A stretch of 64,000 bases of DNA from Scleromitrula shiraiana (GCA_028455995.1 JABELC010000004.1:2170001-2234000); one strand, 5' to 3'. Numbered from the stretch's first letter, positions 34,595-46,702 are shown. The notes: generated by a model from the sequence alone, not told the origin. Numbers and translations: made by a program.

Positions 34595-34616
34595 CCCTTC
34601 CCAGGAAAGGAAATGA
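34595..34616 (-). repeat. right arm of a 22-bp inverted repeat
   Basis: The reverse complement of 33426-33447 with one mismatch. The two arms enclose about 1.15 kb without a recognisable gene. Confidence 0.6.
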
Positions 34617-37559
34617 AATGGACCATCAAGTCAATTTATATTATATCCTTAAGCTTGGACATCGATAGAAAATCCACCTTTGGCAACTTTTTAATACTGT
34701 ATTTTTCGGTACCGGTACCGATATCCGGGACTCTGGTCTCTTGTCTCGTCTAAGTCTAAAAAAAGGAATTTGCGAAAGCTTTGTAAATTAACTAACAAAC
34801 GGTTCCCGTTCCTACAGTGGAATCAAGCCATTGCTAGATCTTGGCAGCGCGCAGCTTAAGATTTCTACCTAACAACAGTTGGATTCTTCTCCTCACAATG
34901 GATGGAACACAAGACATGATAAAATAGTATTGTGTATTACGAATAGAACCAGTCATCTAAATTGATTTCTATACCATGTACAGCTCAAAGTATATACCTA
35001 CATTATATACCTACATAGCAGGTAGTATCTAAAGGTAGGTTATACCACAATTTACAGCATTTGAATACCTCTTCAGGACTCTAATCTACATTCAATATTT
35101 CAAGGTATCCTCATTCATCCTCATACTGTAGAACTACCCCCCTTCCCTTACCAGTTCAGTTGAAACATTCCTTGCTAGTCCTGCATCAATTTCACAATTT
35201 GATCCATGATATAAATAATATTATCCATAATTTATCAATTTGCCTTATCGGTAACCTCCAATATCCCAATTCCAATCCCAATCCCAATCCCCTCGTTTCA
35301 ATAGAAACTAATGAACATCCCCCCCCCAATCCAATAATTTCTTGAAATGAGGTTACAGGTCCCAAGTCCTGAATCTGGCCCCAATTAATTAATTAATTAA
35401 TTAATATATATCAATCACACGAGCCACGCCCTGAAAAGATAATCGTTAGATAATTGTATGCATTGGAAATGCAATCTACCGACGAAAAAAATAATTGTAC
35501 TCTGTAATCCCCCCCCTCAAAGATCCATACCGTATCTGTTAATTAGTCAAGTTGACTCAGATCCATCATCAAGCTGGAACTTTGAACGGATGATTTGCAG
35601 GAGGTTTTGTGATGTTTTGGAAAAAAAAAAAAAGGTTGTAATCCCAAATCTGTCGATTGCGCCCTGACGATCAAACGATCAAACGATCAATCAATTCAAT
35701 CGTGTGCGTGCAGCGCCGATGATAAGCATGGGGTATGAACACAAACCCCTCTTTCTCGATCGTGAGTGGTAACGTTTAAGCAAAATAGCAACCTACAAAT
35801 ATGTGATGGCAGCTGAAGAAATAAACAAATAAATAAAAAATCACTCTATCGTTTCGTATTACTACAGCAGTACTAATAACTAGTATTACATTCAAGTTTA
35901 AAGTGGTACTGAGAAAGCTGACTTGGCTTCTTCCAACTCCCCAATCAGACTCCATAATGCACCTCAGAGATGCCTTTCGTTTCCGAATACCAACTCGTTA
36001 TTCATCGAATGAATCTTCACCATCCACATGTATCATCAGGTCAAGTTAGAAGCCAACCAGTTAACAACTTGCAAGCAAAAAAAAAAAAAAAAAAAGCTGT
36101 CTGTCTGTCTCGTACTCGTATCGTACGGCCGCCCCCCCCCTCTAGAACTTGGTCGATGCGAAGTGCGAAGCAAATCCCTGTCAACTGCGACTGCGACAGT
36201 TGCGTTTGGAGAACCGGGCCTCCCCATGCTAACGATTTACCAACGACGTGCCAACCAACCAAAATGGCTACACATGGTCGTTCTTGAAACGCGGCTCGGC
36301 TTTGCTCTGAGAACTTCGTCAAATCATACTTCCCCACTTAAAAGAGACGCGTTGAGAAGAATTTGGGCGAATGGTAAATCATGTCAAGTCATGTCATGGA
36401 GTAAGAATCACAATAAAAGTGGTCATTGATGATAATTAATGTCTCACCAAATCTCATTTTAAAACTTTCTGGAGGAGAATATTAATATTAGTAATGGTTA
36501 ATGATAACCTCTACTGGAACTGACAAAGCAACATGGGCCATCTGTATCTATTCGTGGCAAGGCTGTGTGCGACCTCACCCACCCCCGATGAAGCAATCGT
36601 GAGAAAATCATTCGTTTGTCCTGCATGCGCCACATCTTCTTGTTTCGCTCTTTTTTTCCCCCCCTTCCCTTTCTCCCCATACAACGCAACACCAACACCA
36701 ACACAGCATAACAACTCGTTGTGTGAGCTGGATGTAGTGCAACATCTATCTCACTTCCAACGGTAGGTACTGTGCTGTACCTTCGATGATCGAATTCGAA
36801 AAGATCTCCGAGAAAGCCAAGACGTCCACTATCGTATCATTTTTTGCGATCCGGCATACATACCTACCCCAGATTTTGACACTATCGATTTTTTTCGGAG
36901 GGGGAGCCCCCTTTCCCTTTGCCGCGCGCGAGTGTAACAGAGTAGAACATCATCCCCTTAAGCTAAGAAAAAAAGACTTGATATGACGTTCCATGTTGAT
37001 GAAGGCACTGTATGTAGCCCCAAGTGGAAGGTTTAAGCTACTGAAAAAAATAGGGGGGCAAATACGCCTTAAACGATTAATTGAGAGCTCATTTGCCGCC
37101 TCCAAGGCTTCAAGGTTTGACCTCCTATCATTACTTGTAGATGCCTTTGAGAACAAACGGATCTATTGATTTCATATAAGGATATATATATCCATTTGGA
37201 ATAGGGGAAAATGCCCAAGACATATGAAGATTCTGGAAACGTCCAAAATATCCATGGACAAGCCACGAGGGAGAATAAAAAAAAAAAGTGTATCCATGAC
37301 TCAATCCATTGCAAGAAGAGGAGTCGTGCCTGGATGCGAAACACTTATGATGCCTCAGGTCCAAAAGTGAATGAATTCTAAATTTAAGGCCACAGCACCT
37401 TATCACCATGTGACAATCCCCCGATAAAAAAAAATATGATTTTGATAAAGAATTTTGGACCCTCGAACTTTTTTTCCCGCTGCAGATATCTCCTTGCGCT
37501 ACTATCCCATAGCCTGATACGCAATCCCTCCAACAAACCAGTAAATAACCAAACAAACA

Positions 37560-38255
37560 ATGGCGCCCCGAAAGAAAACCGTCGAAGCTGCCGCACCTGC
37601 TCCGGAAGAAGACGTTTCAATGAACGAGGCGCCTGCGCCTGGGGGAGAAGATCAAGAGCAAGAACAGGAGCATATTGGCGATGTATTGGTGCGCGAGGAC
37701 CCGCATAATCCTATGGCGGAGGCGTTCCAGGAACAGAGGATTCGAATGGTATGATTGAGGGTTTTGATTTTGATTTGGAAGATATATTGGTATTAGATGT
37801 ATGGATGGACGGACGAATTGCTAATCGTGGTGGAATTTAGCTTCCTGGGTCTACGGAAAATGCAGCTTCGTTTGAGTTTAAGAAGGAGGATCATACGCTT
37901 GGGAATGCGCTGAGATACATTATTATGAAGAAGTATGTTGTTATTCTCGCTGGTTCTAATGTGGTGAATGCGATTTAGAGGTTTATGCTAAGATTCTATC
38001 TAGTCCTGATGTTGAGTTCTGCGGATACTCCATACCACATCCTTCGGAGGAATTGATGAATATTCGGATTCAAACATACAGTTAGTTTTTTGGCAATTCC
38101 TCGAAACGATCGGGCTAGAGACTAATCATAGAATAGCAATGCCGGCAGAAGATGCTCTCAAAAAAGGATTGAATGATTTGATAGATCTATGTGATGTGGT
38201 TGCTGGGAAATTCACTGAAGCACGAATGGAGCATGCTTCTCGAATGGAGGCATGA
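37560..38255 (+). CDS. rpc19: RNA polymerase I and III subunit AC19 (RPAC2)
   Basis: Shared subunit of RNA polymerases I and III; pairs with AC40 to form the alpha-like assembly platform. Exons 37560-37748, 37841-37932, 38004-38080 and 38137-38255 sum to 477 bases (158 residues). After an acidic, disordered N-terminal tail of about 60 residues, the alpha-subunit dimerisation motif is present: FEFKKEDHTLGNALRYIIMK and EFCGYSIPHPSEELMNIRIQ. The C-terminal helix includes ALKKGLNDLIDLCDVVAGKF. The start is fixed by MAPRKKTVEAAA. It is convergent with the complex I gene, with 128 bases between stop codons. Confidence 0.94.
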
Positions 38256-38383
38256 AGGATGGGATGATGGAGAAATGATATCAATTGCATGGCATGGCGT
38301 ATAGAAATGGAAAGGTCTGTGGAGTTTTTGAATTTGAGGTTCATTGGGATATGTACATAGCGACGAAAACAAAATGACAACTT

Positions 38384-39163
38384 CTAATTGCGTCCCTGTA
38401 ACCGTTGGTTAGTATGCTCGTTTGCAAGCGTGTAGATATAAACATACCTCCAAGAACCCACTCATAAAGTTGTGTGGAAGTCTTGAACTTGGATCTTCTT
38501 CTGGTCGGAAGTATTTCAAAACGTGAGGAAGTTGCTTCCAGTAGTTCAACGTCTCCTGTAGATATCCAACATTAGCAACATTTCACCTCTGCTGTAAAAC
38601 AACACTTGACAATATCTCGTTCTGTTCCCTTCTGTGTCTGATATCCCATGAATATGCCGATTATGCTATAATCCAAACCATTCCGTCTCAAGCACACATT
38701 CCAAGCATAGCAAAACAATACCCTCCCATCAACGTACCTGAAATTCCGCATGACTCTGAAATAACAGCTTGTCCACCGTCCCAATCTGATTCACATATCT
38801 ATGTCTCTCAAACTCCGAGCGCATCTTCGTCCTCAACTGCGAGACCGGCATGGGGAGCGAGTACATAGTTTGGATTTCCGGTGCCTATATCCCATCCCAT
38901 CAAATTAGCCCTGCTCCTTCTCTCCACCATTCCTTTCCGAGTTCCCCACTTCCCCCGGAACAAAAAACAATATGGAGCAGAACATACAGCACGAATCCAC
39001 TCTCTATAACTCTTCAATACCCTTCGTTTCGCATCGTTCCAGTTCACAGCTAGTAATCCAATTAGCCCCTCCTCACAAGCATGTTTGATTGACCAAGATC
39101 TCGAGCGCGGAGATACTCACACTGACGCGTCCGCTGCGCAAGATATGTAGGGTTAATAACCAT
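38384..39163 (-). CDS. NDUFA6: NADH:ubiquinone oxidoreductase LYR subunit NDUFA6/B14
   Basis: Accessory subunit of mitochondrial complex I that binds mitochondrial acyl carrier protein through its LYR motif. The gene is split into five short exons: start exon MVINPTYLAQRTRQ, then VNWNDAKRRVLKSYREWIRA with the LYR-type motif (here SYR), then APEIQTMYSLPMPVSQLRTK through FERHRYVNQIGTVDKLLFQS, then ETLNYWKQLPHVLKYFRPEE through NFMSGFLE, and a last 4-codon exon encoding GRN plus stop. Total is about 123 residues, matching the Neurospora 14.8 kDa subunit pattern. Because the exons are so small, only fragments appear as open frames. Head-to-head with BUD31. Confidence 0.93.
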
Positions 39164-39478
39164 TGTTGCAAAGTGACAGAATCTGGGGCTTCAAATCATT
39201 CGAAACTCCCAATCAAGCAAGCACATAAAGTTGAGTTCATCGAAGAAGCTCGGACCATATAGTATCACGTGGAAGTGGCGCTAAGCACCCGGAGAACTTA
39301 GCCCGAGGCTGACAAAATTTTGGGATTGTTGCCCCGACGCGTCTCTCCCACTTCATATATCCACCAAATACCAAGCAAGGAACTCATCTACCTACCCACC
39401 AAACCACAAAGTTGCAATTCCTTCCAGTCTTCGCACAGAACACTTATTTCCCAACGCAAACGATAACAACCCGCAAAC
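39164..39478. promoter_or_regulatory. shared promoter region NDUFA6 / BUD31
   Basis: A 315-base spacer between two start codons pointing away from each other. It is less AT-rich than most spacers here and includes two ACGCGTC(T/C) words (near 39123 and 39337), an MCB-like ACGCGT core. Whether this is functional is unknown. Confidence 0.5.
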
Positions 39479-40031
39479 ATGCCCGCCATCCGCCATGCCT
39501 CCAAGCGCAAAGCTCCACCCGCAGGCTACACTGACATAGAAGACAGTCTCCTAATATTCAGCAACAAAATGAAAGATGCCGTAGCAGCACCCACACCCAC
39601 GGGGCCCCGTCACCAGGCTACGTGGGAAATCACGGCTATTACGCATCAGAGGAGTAGATATGTGTGGGATATGTATTGCGACGAGAAGATTTCGAAGGAG
39701 TTGTATGATTGGTGTGTTAAGAATGGGCAGGTTGATGCGGGATTGGTGGCGAAGTGGAAGAAGGAGGGGTACGAGAAGGTATGTTTTTATTCTGCTCTTT
39801 GGGGAATGTAGAGGAGGGGGACTTGGGAATGAGCTGGGTTGAATTTGGATTTGGATTGGGCCATTTGCTAACTTGTCGAAATCATAGTTGTGCTGTCTAA
39901 AATGCATACAAACTAAGGAGACTAACTTCAATTCCACATGTATATGTCGGGTTCCGAAGGCAGATCTAAAAGAGGATCAGGAAATTCAATGTGTGAGCTG
40001 TGGATGCAGAGGTTGCGCTTCGAGTGATTAG
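39479..40031 (+). CDS. bud31: pre-mRNA splicing factor BUD31 (G10 family)
   Basis: A zinc-binding core spliceosome protein (NTC-related). Exons 39479-39778 and 39888-40031 sum to 444 bases (147 residues), the normal G10 length. It shows RSRYVWDMYCDEKISKELYD and WCVKNGQVDAGLVAKWKKEG. The C-terminal zinc-finger cysteines follow: KLCCLKCIQTKETNF, TCICRVPK and CVSCGCRGCASSD. The CGCRGC ending is diagnostic. The identity is secure. Confidence 0.96.
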
Positions 40032-40909
40032 GTGGAGGATTTCTTATGCAAGTATGCATAGTGATGAATAGGATGGTAGTGAGAGAGGGGTGATGCATCA
40101 GGCGGATCGCTTACTTGCTTACTTACATGTTTGCTTTAATGATACCAATATTTGGCATTGCATTGGGATAGGATGGGCGTTTTATGGAATGGGAAATTGG
40201 GAAGGCAGGTCCGGGGAGGAGAGGGGAGGATCAGAATGTTTTTCTTTGGTTTTGTGATGCTTCTGGTATATGGAATGACATCTTGGCTTGGATCAGATTC
40301 TGGTATTCTCAAGCATAGTCTTTCATGCATTGCATGACATGACATGGCATGGAGTTAGGGTGGAAAGTGTCTTTTCTTTTGCATCTTGAAATAGATCGGA
40401 TTAGCAGCTAAATCTGCATCTGCAACTGCAACTGCATAATTTGTATTGCATTGCATCTATGCATATGGCTTGAGATGAACGGATGGATGGATGGATTGGT
40501 CGAGAGAGATACAAAAATAAAGGAGGAGCTTATATTAAGCGAATATAAATCGACCCACACTTGTTTACAAATTTATTAATGTCATGTTGTCCAGGCTGTA
40601 CTATGTATGTCTTGTTCTATGTTATCGTGGAGATTCAATACATACGTAGGCAAGCAAGAAAACATGTATTCAAACAAACATCTTCTATTCATCATGAAAT
40701 TCGATTCGACTTATTCATTCATTGTATGTATGTATAGAGTGAGAAAACTCCAATGCTCCGAGGCTCCAGATTCGACTATCTACGTAATATCGACCTCATT
40801 TGTGCCTAACTATGGTGAAGTATCATTCGTATCCACTCATCCACCATCAATCCATCGATTGCCACCGATCCCAACTCCCCTTCGCCAATCCTTAAGAGTT
40901 TCCCATCAA
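40032..40909. other. intergenic stretch, convergent 3' regions
   Basis: About 880 bases between BUD31 and the kinase 3' ends. Contains GCATTGCAT and TGCAACTGCA words and a GGAT run, but no supportable gene. Confidence 0.4.
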
Positions 40910-43508
40910 TCAATCCTTCTTGACCTCATCTCCTTGCTTCGTCTCTCCCTGATCCCCTTTCCTCTCCTCCATCATCTCCATAGCACTTTGCACAACATTG
41001 TCAAACGCTGCGCTTCCCTTATCCGACAAATCCCTCCCCGCAACCTTAGTATTTTCAACTGCTCTTGAAACCATATCCGAGAAAGAATGTTCCCCCCTAG
41101 CAGCCGATATCTTTTGCGCCAAGGACATACCGTCCTTGTTTTCCTGTGCGCGATTAACAAGATCTTTCCATCCCTCCTGTATCCGGCCTTTGGTTTCGGT
41201 GGGTGAAGGTAAGTTAATCATATGTTTGTCGGCTTTGTATTCTTTCTTGTGGTCCACACGCCTAGTGAGATAAACTGTGGCGGTATGTCCTTGGGCTGCA
41301 CGGATTCGTTCGACTTCCTTTTGGTATGCCGTGTCGTATATGCTAAAGTCGGCTGCAGTCGGTGACTCGGCTATGAATTCCTCCTGTGGTGGTCCCAATG
41401 AATCATCTTCACTCACACCTGCGCCGATTCCTAAGTATAAAGGTTCTTCGTCCAATGGATCATGTGCATGTCCCTTATCACCCGAACTTCGCTGAGGAAA
41501 CTCGGGACGTTCCGGGCTCGATTTGCGGGACTCGATTTTTAGATCCTTTAGAGATGGCATGCTGCTTTCCTCGATTTTTGCTGTTGGGGGCGAACCCACT
41601 CCACCTGCCATAGCCCCCTGATTCTGGAGATGAACACCTTCAGCAGCTAATGCGCCTTCCACAATCCCCCTATCATGTAGATCAGTGCTTTTCGACCTGT
41701 AAATGTTTGGTGGTTCGACGACTTCTTCATCGAGACCGAAAGATGGATGCAGCGCACGAATTCCTTTCCCCAAAGGCCCAGAGAGTGCATCCGACCTTTT
41801 CTGTTCTAGTTTCGACTTGAATCTTTTCACAGCTTTCATTACCACAATGAGGCCTTTCATCTTGGTAGTTATCGCATGATTGACTTCAATCTCACTTGGC
41901 GGCTCAACTAGATCTGCAGTATTTTCCTCTGCGGATAATAAAGGGTCTGTCCCATTTTTGGTCACCCAAGGGTGGGCCTAAATAATTGTCAACAACCCCG
42001 ATAAGAGACTTGAAAGGGGCAACCTACACGGAGTTCGTCCATCTTAATCCTCTTCTGAGGATCTTTATCTAGAAGCCTTTCCATCAGGTCAACAAATTGT
42101 GGGTCATTACCCGGCTCTATCTCAAGTTGCTCGTTCTTGATCGCTTCATATAAATCAAGAACCCCAGTTCGTTCGAATGGAATCCTGCCAAAACGAAGAC
42201 AATATAGAGAGACACCCATAGACCAGATGTCAGCTGCTCTCCCGGAGATATCACCATGTTTCATAACACATAACTCAGGCGGTAGAAAAGCCGGAGAGCC
42301 TGCAGATTTTGCTGTCATCATATCCGAGGCCTTTTCAAACATCTCTGAGACTCCAAAATCTACAATCTTGAGGACATCATCCTCAGTCAAGAGTAGATTG
42401 TCTGGCTTTATATCTCGATGTACCACTCCCTGGGCATGAACTGGAAGATGTAAGCATCGGCGGGCATGAAAAAAATCAGGGACACCTACGATATTCAATG
42501 CCCAGTATTAAATCTCTAAACCAGCATCTACAACTTTCAATGTCATATGGATCTGCCTTCTCCCCGAGCCCGACTTTCATAACAACACCCTTCTTACACA
42601 TTTCCAAAACCATATAAAGTGAATCTTCCTCGGGGTCATCTAGGACTTCTATAAGACTGACTAAATTTGGATGGTTTAATTTCTTCATAATTGCGATCTC
42701 CTCCTTTATGAGGTAGAGAGGATTCCCTTGTTCCTCATTGCTGTGTATATCTGATGCGGATCGACGATGTAACGGAGAATTGAAACCACTTCCTGCAGCT
42801 AGATGTCCTGGTCGTCTAGCCATATGTGGTCTCCGAAGTATATTCGACTGTGCTCTTTTTCGTAGCCGCGATTTAGAGAACTCTTTCACTGCCTACACAT
42901 CCAATATCAACCCCAATGCCCTAACTGTATTGGGAGAATTCTCACATATTCAGTTCCATATTGATCCACAGCTAGATGTACAGCCCCAAAAGAACCTCTA
43001 CCAATCTCATCCTTGATGATATATTGGTTAATATGATGTTCTGCCTTCCCGTCCTCTTCATTATTCATATATTCCGATCTTGCATCAAGCGTTTCCTTTT
43101 GCGCAATCAGCTAATGTCCATATGCATGATGCCAAGCTGTTGGAAGCTAACCTTTACTTCTCGATGCATGGAAGCATTACGGCGATGATGTCTGAGAGGG
43201 CTCTGATATGCGGGGTTCGAACTCGAGACCGATCAGTAGGGTCTAAGGAGAATGAGGGGTGGTATGAGGGGTAATTTACAGATGTTGAACGATAAGTGGA
43301 CGGCCATTATCTACTTCTTCAGGTATATCAATAGAGATACCTATATCGTTGATTCATCAGTATTTGTTGCGGTTTATTCGTATAGGTAGGGCTCCGACAG
43401 CAATTAAAATGGCTTACCATGTGAAGGAAGAATACCGACTTCGGCCTCTTTCTTCGTAACATCCCCTGAATGAATTGGTTGATGACTATTGTCGGTAGAA
43501 GAAGACAT
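40910..43508 (-). CDS. Ser/Thr protein kinase, CaMKK/Ssp1-like (upstream kinase family)
   Basis: Probable AMPK-activating or calmodulin-dependent kinase kinase, related to fission yeast Ssp1 and budding yeast Sak1/Tos3/Elm1. Early exons are small: 43508-43418, 43340-43280, 43221-43152, then an exon from about 43107. Their sums keep frame. The kinase domain starts near residue 95: IKDEIGRGSFGAVHLAVDQY, lysine in EYAVKEFSKSRLRKRAQSN, a Ser-rich insert, then VHRDIKPDNLLLTEDD, VDFGVSEMFEKASDMMTAKS, AGSPAFLPPELC and ISGRAADIWSMGVSLYCLRF. A long C-terminal tail (about 350 residues, mostly disordered) begins after AHPWVTKNGTDPLL, where calmodulin-binding or autoinhibitory basic residues (MKAVKRFKSKLEQKR) are seen. 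Exon 3 requires an unusual CGAG acceptor, because TTAG 20 bases upstream would leave an in-frame TGA. Confidence 0.88.
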
Positions 43509-43958
43509 GATTAAAAGACGATTGATGTTATGTTCATGACAAAAAGTTGAAATATATATGGGTAGATTAGGTAGTTGGTATGAAAATCCTTTGACAGTAA
43601 ATTTAAATGAGTGAATGAATGAATGCAGGTCAGATTTTATGTGAGGCTCTGAATTGAATACTTTGTTATTATTATTTATTAGTATTCAACCGAAAGAAGG
43701 AGCTTTGATCAAGGGTTGGATGATCCCCTAATAATAGGCTTGATATCGGCTTATATTAGCCTACAAGAAGCTTAATTTGATAGCGTATCTCTAGCGTAGA
43801 TTATTCTAACTACAGGGTTTAATTGTTTACTACCAGGGCCTAACGGTCTGTAATCTTAGAACTATTACATTTGAAGCCTTGCGCAGGTGTCAACAACAAT
43901 TTGAAGTTTCCAGAGAAGAACAGATACTTCCAAGTTTCAACCAATCTCACACTTCAAG
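43509..43958. promoter_or_regulatory. divergent promoter region, kinase / Bet5
   Basis: A 450-base AT-rich spacer between divergent start codons. No motif was identified with confidence. Confidence 0.45.
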
Positions 43959-44611
43959 ATGGTTGTCTATTCCTTCTACATATTCGATCGGCATAGTAAA
44001 TTCTCTCACCTCCCCCAATCATCCAATCCCCTACTAACTATCCACCCCAGCCGAATGCATATACTCCAAACTCTGGCACCGCAACAACACCCTCGAACGA
44101 CCCCCCTCAACCAGCGCAATCACCACCGCCCGACCCCTCACCGGATCCAGCACCACCAGCAACATACCCGTCCTCAACGCCCCGCCCGATCTCGGACCAG
44201 CGCGCGCGCGCGGAAAGCTAAGTGCACAGGACGATGCGAAATTGATCTTTGGTACCATCTTCTCGTTGCGGAATATGGTGAGGAAATTGGGGGGTCCCGA
44301 TGATAGTTTTATATCGTTTCGGACCGCGCAGTATAAATTGCATTATTATGAGACGCCGACGAATATTAAGTTTGTGATGCTCACGGATACCCAGGCGTTG
44401 AATATGAGGAATGTGCTTCATCAGATATATGTCAATCTATATGTTGAGTTTGGTATGGGCTTGTGTTTTATGGCTTCATGGTTGAGAGTACTAATACTGC
44501 GATATAGTTGTTAAGAACCCACTGTCTCCTGTTGAACATCCTGGAGGTGAAGGGGTCGCAAATGAGCTCTTCGAACTGGCGCTTGATCAATTCGTGAAGG
44601 GTGTCCTTTGA
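43959..44611 (+). CDS. bet5: TRAPP complex core subunit Bet5/TRAPPC1
   Basis: Longin-fold subunit of the TRAPP Rab-GEF complexes for ER-Golgi and Golgi traffic. Exons 43959-43995, 44051-44452 and 44508-44611 sum to 543 bases (180 residues). It begins MVVYSFYIFDRH, then ECIYSKLWH after the first intron. The longin core follows: DAKLIFGTIFSLRNMVRKLG, FISFRTAQYKLHYYETPTNI, KFVMLTDTQ and ALNMRNVLHQIYVNLYVEFV. A Pro/Thr/Arg-rich insert (about residues 25-65) between the first strand and the core is typical of filamentous-fungus versions. GC content is locally high in the insert. The identity is secure. Confidence 0.93.
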
Positions 44612-45052
44612 GAGACGAGTGTAATGAATACATGTATTAATGACAACACTTGGGTGCGGATTAATGGCCATCCTGTGACTATAGAGTAAGCCAAGGCGTT
44701 CGGAGAAACTGGAGTTGTAATCGGGCGATCCGAGCTGATCGGCATGGCAAAAAATAAAATAGCCATTGGGCGATTAATCCAGGTTGGAGGGAGAACCATA
44801 TTTTACGATAGGGTGTGCTCACATTTACAAGCTTAGAGTGTTCAGATAATATAAGAACACATGGTACATATCAATAGTTGAAGCAGCGATCAGTAGAGGT
44901 CAGATAGGGGATGAACACTATAACCAAGCAGGTAGTGTTATTTGGTATTTTTACATGTCTTGTCCCAATGCTCAAACCACTATGCATAATATATCCATAA
45001 TCCAGATTTAATCCCATATGTTTGTATTAGTTCCATCACAGACGTCCTACCT
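44612..45052. other. intergenic stretch, convergent 3' regions
   Basis: About 440 bases between the Bet5 and PEX3 stop codons. No gene, RNA or repeat seen. Confidence 0.4.
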
Positions 45053-46702
45053 TCAAGGGCTAGTCTTATCTGTTGCCTTTCCCCAAGCGCTTTCAAATTT
45101 GCTTGCAGTCCCTATATCTATCAGACTTTCCTGTCCGACTGCGGTTATATCCGACTCTTCTAGGCCATCTTTTGGCACTAAAATGGTACTCCCAAGATCA
45201 TCAACTGGGTTGAACTCATTCTCGTGACTAGAATAAACCACGGCCGCAAAAGCCTCCAGATCTCGGACCTGCTCCATAGCTTGAAGATATTCATTTGGCA
45301 TCCCATTACCGATAGAATGCGCCTGTCTGGTAAGAACAGCTAATATGATTGGGAGCTTTACTGGTGTTGGTTCGACGATCTCCGTAATCCGGGAGTCATC
45401 GGGCTGGGGTGCAATCTTAAAGGCTTGTTGGGCAATCTTCTGCTCAACGAGGGTGGAAAATCCAGCATCGAGAAGCATGGTTAAGACGTGCGAAAATGGT
45501 GGTGAATCGATGAGATCCGAAGTCTCATCGAGTAAACGGCGCAAAGGAGATCCCGAGGCAGATGATGGGACTTCGGGTTCCAAAGTTTCCATACCAGACT
45601 CTTTGATAACAAAATCCTCTTGGTCTCGTGGTGGAAGTAGATATTGAAGCCAACGTGTAGCCTGTCTATCTGAAGGAGTGGCTCCTTCGACCTTTTTGCG
45701 AACCTCCAGAGTCAACTCGGAAAACCTCGCCATAGTTAAATCCTCTCGAGGAGATGTGTTTCCAAATACTTCCTTTACAGCGGCTTCTACCTTGAGCATG
45801 ACCTCTCTCCAACCTCTGTGAAGTAGCCACCAGCTGAATGTCAAATATCGTCTGTTCATTTCAAAGTCGTTACCATATGCTTGATCCGCATTATCATCAT
45901 CATTATTCTCCAGACTTATAGTGGATTGTTCAACACCTCCAGTAGCTAGAGAGACTACACTCGAGAGGTAGCTGCGACGTCCCAAGAGGTTGAGTTGTAT
46001 CCGTGTAAGAAGTGTTAGAAGGGCGAGTGTATATATCAAAGTAAACGATCGCGTAATAGCTAGTAAATGTTAGTCATGAAATCAGACATCTTCTTGATTG
46101 ACTGACCACTAATCTTAAGATCATTCCATAACTGCATCTTCGTTTTCTTGACCTTTTGTGCTTGTTGTGCCCCTTGGCGTCCACCATCTTGTGCTCCATC
46201 GTTACCCAATACCGGGCCTGAAGGTATCCCTAATTGGCTGATATGCATTCCACTTTCACTATAACTTGCGATACTTCTGCCATCATCATCTGTGATGCTG
46301 GGGGGACTAGACCCAAATTCGGATGGATGCCCTTCTCCATTACGTGCTAGCTTGGCGGCTTTCTGTTGTTGTAATTCAAAAGTGATTCGTTCTGTCTCTA
46401 ATTCTGCAAGTATATTCTCGGTAGCTGTGGGAAGAAGGGCCAAGACAGTGTAAGTGCAATCTTCTTGGTTCTGTTCAAATCGTCGACGGAGACTAAAGAT
46501 TTAAGGATGAGTTCTTATCTATCCATATCAATGGATATTGAACATACTTCTCTCGAGCTATACGATCACTGCTCATACGTTGCCGAGCATCAGAGATCTT
46601 TCCCAATACATATTGGGTAGCTACATAACCAACACCAATAACTCCAAACCCAATCGCCAAGGGAGTTCTATTTCTCCGTGCCCATTTACGAATGGAATTC
46701 AT
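45053..46702 (-). CDS. pex3: peroxisomal biogenesis factor 3 (peroxin PEX3)
   Basis: Membrane-anchored peroxin that docks PEX19 and inserts peroxisomal membrane proteins. Three exons: 46702-46548, about 46492-46109, then to 45053, with GT-AG introns and CTAAC/CTGAT branch sites. It starts MNSIRKWARRNRTPLAIGFG, i.e. a basic N-terminus followed by a transmembrane segment (FGVIGVGYVATQYVLGKI), the peroxisomal membrane-targeting layout of the family. Then come LRRRFEQNQEDCTYTVLALL and PTATENILAELETERITFEL, the PEX19-binding region. Later blocks include RIQLNLLGRRSYLSSVVSLA, RYLTFSWWLLHRGWREVMLK and SPPFSHVLTMLLDAGFSTLV. A further upstream ATG (46765) would put hydrophobic leader residues before the basic motif and is rejected. 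Head-to-head with ATG101. Confidence 0.94.

Larger units (their letters stand above)
31259..37559. other. 6.3 kb gene desert, AT-rich and repeat-bearing
   Basis: No frame here has convincing coding character or homology. It contains GTAAAT (31879-31926) and TAAAG (32704-32748) arrays, a very AT-rich TAATAA/TAACT-dense block (about 32780-33130), GAATGG/GAGAAT repeats (33594-33639), many homopolymer runs (including C8-C9 tracts near 35317, 35510, 36130) and an imperfect inverted repeat pair at 33426 and 34595. The last 400 bases should be the AC19 promoter. It may include relics of decayed transposons, but no transposase or reverse transcriptase motif is readable. Confidence 0.5.

Noticed and set aside
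36028..36429. 133-codon plus-strand frame
   Set aside because: It begins across a poly-A tract and two other frames are open too; no family resemblance.
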